Shown here in pieces: positions 59,269 through 64,000 of a stretch of 64,000 nt of DNA. The stretch is from CAZNPH01 sp964574985 (GTDB taxonomy: Bacteria > Bacteroidota > Bacteroidia > Bacteroidales > SM23-62). The notes under the pieces were generated by a model. That model saw only the letters and a list, made by a program, of their open reading frames with translations. It ran no database searches and was not told the origin of the DNA. Every line of letters begins with the position of its first letter. Positions within the stretch are counted from its first letter, which is position 1. Location: the NCBI GenBank assembly GCA_964574985.1, contig CAZNPH010000010.1, positions 55,679 through 119,678 of the forward strand, in the 5' to 3' direction. The position numbers and the translations under genes were made by a program.

Positions 59269-60382
59269 ATGAAACAAATAATATTTTCACTAATTGCATT
59301 AATAATAAGCATTGTTCAACTTAATGCCCAAAAATTCGAAGAGGAAAAGTTAAACCCTGCCGGATTTAAAAAATTGCATGTTCAGATCGGTGCAGATTTC
59401 GCGATACAGTACCAGGGCCTTAACCATACGGCCGACAGTTCACTGGTTCCCCTGGGTAAGAATATAAATCTTCCTACCGCAAATTTGAACCTTTCCGCCG
59501 ACCTGGCCCCCGGAATAAGGATTAATGTGATAACCTATCTTTCATCAAGACATCATCCCGATGCCTGGGTAAAAGGGGGTTATTTGCTTTTTGACCATTT
59601 GCCTTTTGTTAATTCGAATTTACTGGATAAGGTAATGGATGTAGTGACTTTGAAGATGGGTGTTATGGAATTGAATTACGGTGACGCACATTTTCGTCGC
59701 TCTGACAACGGGAAGGTGATAACCAATCCGTTTGCAGGAAATTACATAATGGATGCCTTTACCACGGCTCCGGCTATAGAAACTATGGTTAGGATTTGAT
59801 AAACAATTTACTGATGAGTTCAGGCTCCGTGGAACAGTTTCGGGATATTATTGCGGCGACCATCACTTCGGATCCCTTTATTACGGTGACCGTGCAGGTT
59901 CGAGATATTACCTGGTCATGAACCTTCAAACAGGAAGTTCTGATGATGTAAATATTTCAAATAATCATACGTCCGGCCGCTGGGGACCGGGATTCACCGA
60001 TAAAAACCTGGCGTTGATGCTGAATTTGTTTACCAAATACAGAGGTCTGGAATTATTCGGGACTTTTGAAAAAACAACCGGGACAGGAGCCTTTAGTGGT
60101 AATGATTTTGACTTCATGCAATATGCGGTTGACCTTCTGTACAGATTCGGAAGAAAGGAACAATTCTATGGAGGAAGCCGGTTCAATACCGTTTTTAATG
60201 CCCAGAACCTGGATATATCCAGTATCCAGGTAGGTGCCGGTTGGTTCCTGACAGAGAACATAATACTGAAAGCTGAATATGTTAACCGGGATTATGAAAA
60301 CTTTGCTGAATACGGACAGGATGCCGGATTTAATGGATTAATGGTAGAGGCAGCTGTCACATTTATATCCGGGATATATTAA
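59269..60382 (+). pseudogene. Outer-membrane porin-like protein, broken by deletion and frameshift
   Basis: The first 177 residues (signal peptide ending LNAQK, then LHVQIGADFAIQYQGLNH...GVMELNYGDAHFRRSDNG...FAGNYIMDAFTTAPAIETMVR) are an outer-membrane barrel start. The frame stops at 59797-59799. Another frame resumes at about 59792 (GFDKQFTDEFRLRGTVSGYY) and runs through YYGDRAGSRYYLVMN to the last strand and TAA at 60382. About 30 residues that normally link the two are missing, so this is a deletion with a frameshift. The product would lack the closed barrel. Normally this family has unknown substrate. It lies between YceI and the Rrf2 genes. Confidence 0.72.
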
Positions 60383-60396
60383 GATCGAGGGTAGCA

Positions 60397-60531
60397 CAAA
60401 TTTGCCTTGAGGGATACAAATCGATCATGATTTCTGATTTTCAACTGGATCCGCCGGTAAAGTTTTTCGGATTGATCGAAGTTGAGGACCATATTGGTAT
60501 TGATTTTTCGGTTAATCTTAAAGCAGACTGA
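60397..60531 (+). pseudogene. YceI C-terminal fragment
   Basis: Reads LEGYKSIMISDFQLDPPVKF, then FGLIEVEDHIGIDFSV and a TGA at 60529-60531. It aligns with the end of the intact YceI at 58619-59236 (MSDFNIEPPTALLGALKTGDAIKINF). No N-terminal part is present. Confidence 0.6.
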
Positions 60532-60554
60532 CAAACAGGTTTTTTATTATCAAA

Positions 60555-60995
60555 ATGAGATTTAATACGAAAGTCAGATATGGTATGCGAACCATGTTGG
60601 AAATATCTATGGCCGACCAGCAACAAGGTATATATCAGAAAGATATAGCTCAGAACCAGGATATTTCGCTGAAATACCTTGATCATATCATTTCTTCACT
60701 CAAAGTAGCCGGACTCATACGTAATGTCGGGGGGAAAAACAGCGGTTACAAATTAGCCCGTTCTCCGGGTGACATCACCACTTATGATATATACAGAGCG
60801 TTCGAATACGATCTGGAAATCAACGATTGCATTTCAAAAGACTTTGATTGTGAACGTTATAATATTTGTCCGGTAAAGGATTTCTGGTTTGATTTTAATG
60901 CTACGATCATTGATTATATGAATTCATATACACTGGAAGATTTAAAACATAAACAGCAGTTATTGAAAACTGCTTCAGGGAATAATACATTGTGA
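60555..60995 (+). CDS. Rrf2-family regulator, first of a tandem pair
   Basis: 146 residues. The winged helix-turn-helix of Rrf2/IscR/CymR proteins is seen (VRYGMRTMLEIS, GIYQKDIAQNQDISLKYLDHIISSLK, GLIRNVGGKNSGYKLAR). Three cysteines C92, C99 and C105 are spaced as in IscR-type cluster binders (C-x6-C-x5-C), so it may sense an Fe-S cluster or redox state; CymR-type sensing of sulfur status is an alternative. It is very similar to the next gene, so the two arose by tandem duplication. Located upstream of metY-cysK. Confidence 0.9.
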   Translation: MRFNTKVRYGMRTMLEISMADQQQGIYQKDIAQNQDISLKYLDHIISSLKVAGLIRNVGGKNSGYKLARSPGDITTYDIYRAFEYDLEINDCISKDFDCERYNICPVKDFWFDFNATIIDYMNSYTLEDLKHKQQLLKTASGNNTL

Positions 60996-61123
60996 TCCAA
61001 AAATTCCGGTACCGTTCAAAGCGGACTGATGATGTTTGTATTTTCCGGCCACGATTAAAATACATTAATTACAAAGTATTCAACGAAATTGATGAAATAA
61101 TTTTTATGATTTAATATATTTTG

Positions 61124-61131
61124 TATTTTTG
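61124..61131 (+). promoter_or_regulatory. -7 promoter box of the second Rrf2 gene, with TCCTAT half-site
   Basis: TATTTTTG fits TAnnTTTG. Immediately after it, TCCTAT (61134-61139) repeats the core of the YceI operator, with an imperfect partner AATAGCAT downstream, consistent with autoregulation by the same protein. Confidence 0.4.
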
Positions 61132-61177
61132 TATCCTATAAATCAAATAGCATAAATAGTATTAACATTATAAACGT

Positions 61178-61624
61178 GTGAAATTCAATACAAAAACAAG
61201 ATACGGATTGCGTGCGATGATTGAGATAGCCATGAATAATAAAAAAGGCGGCATATATCAAAAAGAGATCGCCAGGAATCAGAATATTTCTGTTAAATAT
61301 CTTGATTTGATCATATCCTCCCTGAAAGCTGCCGGACTGATCACCAATGTTGCAGGGAAAAAAAGCGGATACCGTCTTGCAAGGCCGTCTGATCAGATCA
61401 ATGTATTCGATATTTACAAAGCTTTTGCGCCGGAGATGTACGTAGTTGATTGTTTATCGGAAAATACTGAATGTGACCGGGACGGGTATTGTGCTGCACG
61501 TGAGTTTTGGGGAAATCTCAACCAGGAAATCCTGACATATCTCAAATCGGTTACATTGCATGAACTTGCTGAACGTCAGAAAAAGATGAAACGGCCGGCA
61601 AGTGGCTATATGTATCATATATAA
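61178..61624 (+). CDS. Rrf2-family regulator, second of a tandem pair
   Basis: 148 residues, start GTG at 61178. Same winged-helix signature as its neighbour (TRYGLRAMIEIAM, GIYQKEIARNQNISVKYLDLIISSLK, GLITNVAGKKSGYRLAR) and identical cysteine positions C92, C99 and C105. Its stop lies 22 bases before metY, so it is probably in one operon with metY and possibly cysK, the layout of a CymR- or IscR-type control loop of cysteine synthesis. A possible operator half-site sits at its own promoter. Confidence 0.9.
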   Translation: MKFNTKTRYGLRAMIEIAMNNKKGGIYQKEIARNQNISVKYLDLIISSLKAAGLITNVAGKKSGYRLARPSDQINVFDIYKAFAPEMYVVDCLSENTECDRDGYCAAREFWGNLNQEILTYLKSVTLHELAERQKKMKRPASGYMYHI

Positions 61625-61646
61625 ATCCTGCCTAAAATATTTGCTA

Positions 61647-62855
61647 ATGACTGGTAAAAAGGATGAATTTAAATTTGAGACACTGCAATTGCATGCAGGA
61701 CATCATGGTGATGAAACTACCCTTTCCAGGGCGGTTCCAGTTTATCAGACAACTTCCTATTTGTTCAAAGATTCGGAGCATGCCGCTAATCTGTTCGGTT
61801 TGAAGGAGTTCGGAAATATATATACACGGATCATGAATCCCACTACCGATGTATTTGAACAAAGAATAGCTGCATTGGAAGGCGGTGTGGCGGCTTTGGC
61901 GTGTTCATCCGGACAGGCGGCACAGTTTATTGCTTTGTCCAATATCCTTGAATCAGGGCAGAATTTTGTTTCCACTTCGTATTTATACGGTGGTACTTAT
62001 AATCAGTTCAAGGTACAGTTAAAACGATTGGGAATACATGTTAAGTTTGTTGACGGAGATTCTCCCGGAGATTTTGAAGAGAAGATTGACGATAATACAT
62101 TCGGTGGTGCCGGTTATCTTTGCAAACCCATCGCGCATGGAGCGAATATTGTTGTTGAGTCAGCTACCAAATGGATCGGGGGACATGGAAACAGTATCGG
62201 GGGAGTTATTGTGGATGCCGGTAATTTTAATTGGGCCAACGGGAAATTCTCCCAGTTTACCGAGCCATCGGAAGGTTATCATGGAATAGTATTTTGGGAT
62301 GCCTTTGGAGAGGAGAGTCCTTTCGGCAACATTGCTTTTATTGTCCGGGCCAGGGTGGAAGGCTTACGTGATTACGGATCTTGTCTTAGTCCGTTTAATG
62401 CATTCCTTTTATTGCAAGGAGTTGAAACCCTGTCATTAAGGATGCAGCGTCATGTGGATAATGCTCTAGAGCTGGCCAAGTGGTTACAAAATCATTCTCA
62501 GGTAGTGGAGGTGAACTATCCCGGCTTACATACAAATCCATATCATGAATTGGCAGGGAAATATTTACAGCATGGATACGGCGGTGTGCTGAGTTTTAAA
62601 ATCAAAGGGGGGAAAGAAGAAGCCGATCAATTTATCGATAGTGTAAAACTGGTCAGCCATCTTGCCAACGTAGGTGATGCCAAAACATTGATTATTCATC
62701 CCAGCTCAACTACCCATGAGCAATTAACATTGGAAGAACAACTCAGTGCCGGCGTGGAACCAGGATTGATCAGGATTTCAGTTGGTATCGAGCACATTGA
62801 TGATATAAAAGCAGATTTATCACAAGCCTTTCAAAATGTAACCCATAATTCCTGA
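61647..62855 (+). CDS. metY: O-acetylhomoserine sulfhydrylase (MetY) with internal deletion
   Basis: PLP enzyme of the Cys/Met gamma family; MetY makes homocysteine from O-acetylhomoserine and sulfide. 402 residues from the ATG at 61647, against a usual 425-440. Motifs present: LHAGHHGDETTLSRAVPVYQTTSY, SSGQAAQF, YLYGGTYNQF, SATKWIGGHG (cofactor lysine K175) and the C-terminal HPSSTTHEQL. Missing: the block between IDENT and VDNTF, roughly 36 residues that carry IYVETIGNP-type conserved sequence. Here the reading goes KIDDNTFGG. The lysine at 175 instead of about 211 agrees with that loss. The joint (62088-62099) contains GATAATACA, which could recur at both ends. Probably inactive unless the read is wrong. 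Confidence 0.85.
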   Translation: MTGKKDEFKFETLQLHAGHHGDETTLSRAVPVYQTTSYLFKDSEHAANLFGLKEFGNIYTRIMNPTTDVFEQRIAALEGGVAALACSSGQAAQFIALSNILESGQNFVSTSYLYGGTYNQFKVQLKRLGIHVKFVDGDSPGDFEEKIDDNTFGGAGYLCKPIAHGANIVVESATKWIGGHGNSIGGVIVDAGNFNWANGKFSQFTEPSEGYHGIVFWDAFGEESPFGNIAFIVRARVEGLRDYGSCLSPFNAFLLLQGVETLSLRMQRHVDNALELAKWLQNHSQVVEVNYPGLHTNPYHELAGKYLQHGYGGVLSFKIKGGKEEADQFIDSVKLVSHLANVGDAKTLIIHPSSTTHEQLTLEEQLSAGVEPGLIRISVGIEHIDDIKADLSQAFQNVTHNS

Positions 62856-62921
62856 TATGCAAGATATATCTGTTTCTGTATAAGCTTTTAAATAGGTATA
62901 ACTCTTAAATCTGTATATACC

Positions 62922-63842
62922 ATGAAGATTGCAAACAATATCGGAGAACTTATCGGTAATACGCCAATGGTGAAACTGAACCGGACTGCTGAGGATGTTG
63001 TTGGAGAAGTAATCGCTAAACTCGAGTTTTACAATCCGGCAAATTCTGTAAAAGACAGGATTGGTCTGGCCATGATTGAAGATGCCGGGAATCAAGGTCT
63101 AATACAGGAAGACACCGTGATTATTGAACCCACCAGTGGTAACACCGGTATAGGTCTCGCTTTTGCATGTGCATTAAAGGGACTGCGGTTGATCCTTACC
63201 ATGCCTGAAAGTATGAGTCCGGAACGCGGGAAAATCTTAAAGGGCTTTGGAGCTGAAACGGTTTTGACCCCCGCTGACAAGGGGATGAAAGGTGCTGTTG
63301 AAAAAGCAGAAGAACTATTAAAAGCATATCCCGGTTCATTTATGCCCCAGCAATTTAAAAATCCGGCCAACACTGAAATTCACCGGAAAACAACCGCTGA
63401 AGAGATCTGGACTGATACCGATGGGAAAGTGGATATACTGGTTTCCGGTATCGGTACCGGAGGCACTATCACAGGGGTTTCGGAAGTCATTAAATCAAGA
63501 AGGCCGGATTTCAAGGCTATTGCTGTTGAACCGGCAGATTCTCCCGTATTGTCCGGCGGAGAACCAGCCCCACATAAAATTCAGGGAATCGGCGCAGGTT
63601 TTATACCCGATATTCTTAATGTTGATATTATCGATGAAATCATTCAGGTATCAAATGAAGATGCTTTATCCACTGCGAAAGCTTTGATTCAATATGAAGG
63701 GATCCTGTGCGGCATTTCTTCCGGTGCAGCAGCATGGGCAGCGCTTCAGGTGGCACGGCGACCGGAGAATAAAGATAAATTGATAGTAGTCATTCTGCCT
63801 GATACCGGAGAACGCTACTTATCAACGGATCTGTTCATTTAA
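62922..63842 (+). CDS. cysK: Cysteine synthase A (O-acetylserine sulfhydrylase)
   Basis: Makes L-cysteine from O-acetylserine and sulfide. 306 residues, full length. The PLP lysine is K44 in NSVKDRIG, the phosphate loop is SGIGTGGTITG, and the substrate loop is PTSGNTGIGLA. The C-terminus RYLSTDLFI ends with the isoleucine that in other CysK proteins is next to the CysE contact. It lies 66 bases after metY; the gap contains GGTATA/TATACC complements just before the start, possibly a regulatory dyad. Together with metY and two Rrf2 regulators it forms a sulfur-assimilation cluster. Confidence 0.96.
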   Translation: MKIANNIGELIGNTPMVKLNRTAEDVVGEVIAKLEFYNPANSVKDRIGLAMIEDAGNQGLIQEDTVIIEPTSGNTGIGLAFACALKGLRLILTMPESMSPERGKILKGFGAETVLTPADKGMKGAVEKAEELLKAYPGSFMPQQFKNPANTEIHRKTTAEEIWTDTDGKVDILVSGIGTGGTITGVSEVIKSRRPDFKAIAVEPADSPVLSGGEPAPHKIQGIGAGFIPDILNVDIIDEIIQVSNEDALSTAKALIQYEGILCGISSGAAAWAALQVARRPENKDKLIVVILPDTGERYLSTDLFI

Positions 63843-63862
63843 TCATTTGATGGTTAAATTTC

Positions 63863-63906
63863 CCGATGCTCTGCATCGGAAACTCGGGTCCAGGGTTCTA
63901 CCCTGG
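63863..63906. repeat. Two adjacent hairpins with the same TCT loop after cysK
   Basis: CCGATGC-TCT-GCATCGG (63863-63879) and CCAGGGT-TCT-ACCCTGG (63890-63906) are perfect 7-bp stems, 10 bases apart. They begin 20 bases after the cysK stop. They may form a terminator or a REP-like repeat; there is no T run. The rest of the window up to 64000 shows nothing else. Confidence 0.55.
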
Positions 63907-64000
63907 GGTTTAATACCATTTAATTTTTGGAATTTATAGAATATTAAGCTATTGTAACAAAATCCCTTTGGATTTTTCAAGCATATAATTTTCAATGCAT

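Overview
The window is a stretch of a Bacteroidota chromosome, probably order Bacteroidales. The evidence is type IX secretion system (T9SS) and gliding genes (gldH, sprE/porW, porX), a T9SS-type C-terminal sorting domain, TAnnTTTG-type -7 promoter boxes in front of many genes, and typical Bacteroidota families (HU-CCDC81/SPOR protein, RicT-like PSP1 protein, GldH, AraC regulator with an HMA domain). A class II (B12-dependent) ribonucleotide reductase fits an anaerobic or microaerobic life. Genus cannot be resolved from the sequence alone.

Layout. 0-2.6 kb: wbpE-wbpD-wbpB for a UDP-diacetamido-mannuronate type sugar, cut by the left edge. 2.7-33.6 kb: mostly core genes: metG, an LD-carboxypeptidase, yraN, a damaged toxin-antitoxin pair, DUF502, a LuxE-like enzyme, pgk, a DNA polymerase III delta-prime gene, ricT, gldH, trmB, mrp, nfu, sprE-porX, tsaE, ald, a large outer-membrane barrel, kdtA, nrdJ, tdh-kbl and gltX. 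33.7-38.9 kb: a translationally coupled operon (BASS transporter, exported RraA-like aldolase, ferredoxin-ASKHA ATPase) divergent from a Tat-exported enolase-superfamily enzyme. 39.1-50.3 kb: a surface-protein locus with a deletion remnant, an exported protein of unknown function, a sulfatase, and a 7.3-kb right-handed beta-helix protein with four modules of about 400 residues. That gene is interrupted by two frameshifts at homopolymers, one of which puts its T9SS sorting domain out of frame. 50.9-51.5 kb: tRNA-Gln(CUG) flanked by gene scraps. 51.5-64 kb: a visibly AT-richer accessory stretch with a glycosidase, a copper-handling cluster (AraC-HMA regulator, SHOCT protein, P-type ATPase, DUF302, periplasmic HMA protein) and a sulfur/redox cluster (YceI, broken porin, two tandem Rrf2 regulators, metY, cysK).

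How it fits together. SprE, PorX and GldH belong to the export and gliding machinery, and the beta-helix giant is a likely cargo. The transporter/RraA/enolase block looks like a periplasmic acid-sugar or organic-acid pathway with its own uptake system. The Rrf2-metY-cysK block looks like cysteine or Fe-S-responsive sulfur assimilation, with a perfect 11-bp inverted repeat at the YceI promoter as a candidate operator. The right-hand half holds many broken genes. Three deletion joints (two in the 39-kb remnant, one in metY) can be explained by recombination between 8-9 bp direct repeats. Either this region is decaying quickly or the assembly has homopolymer and repeat errors, and raw reads would decide.
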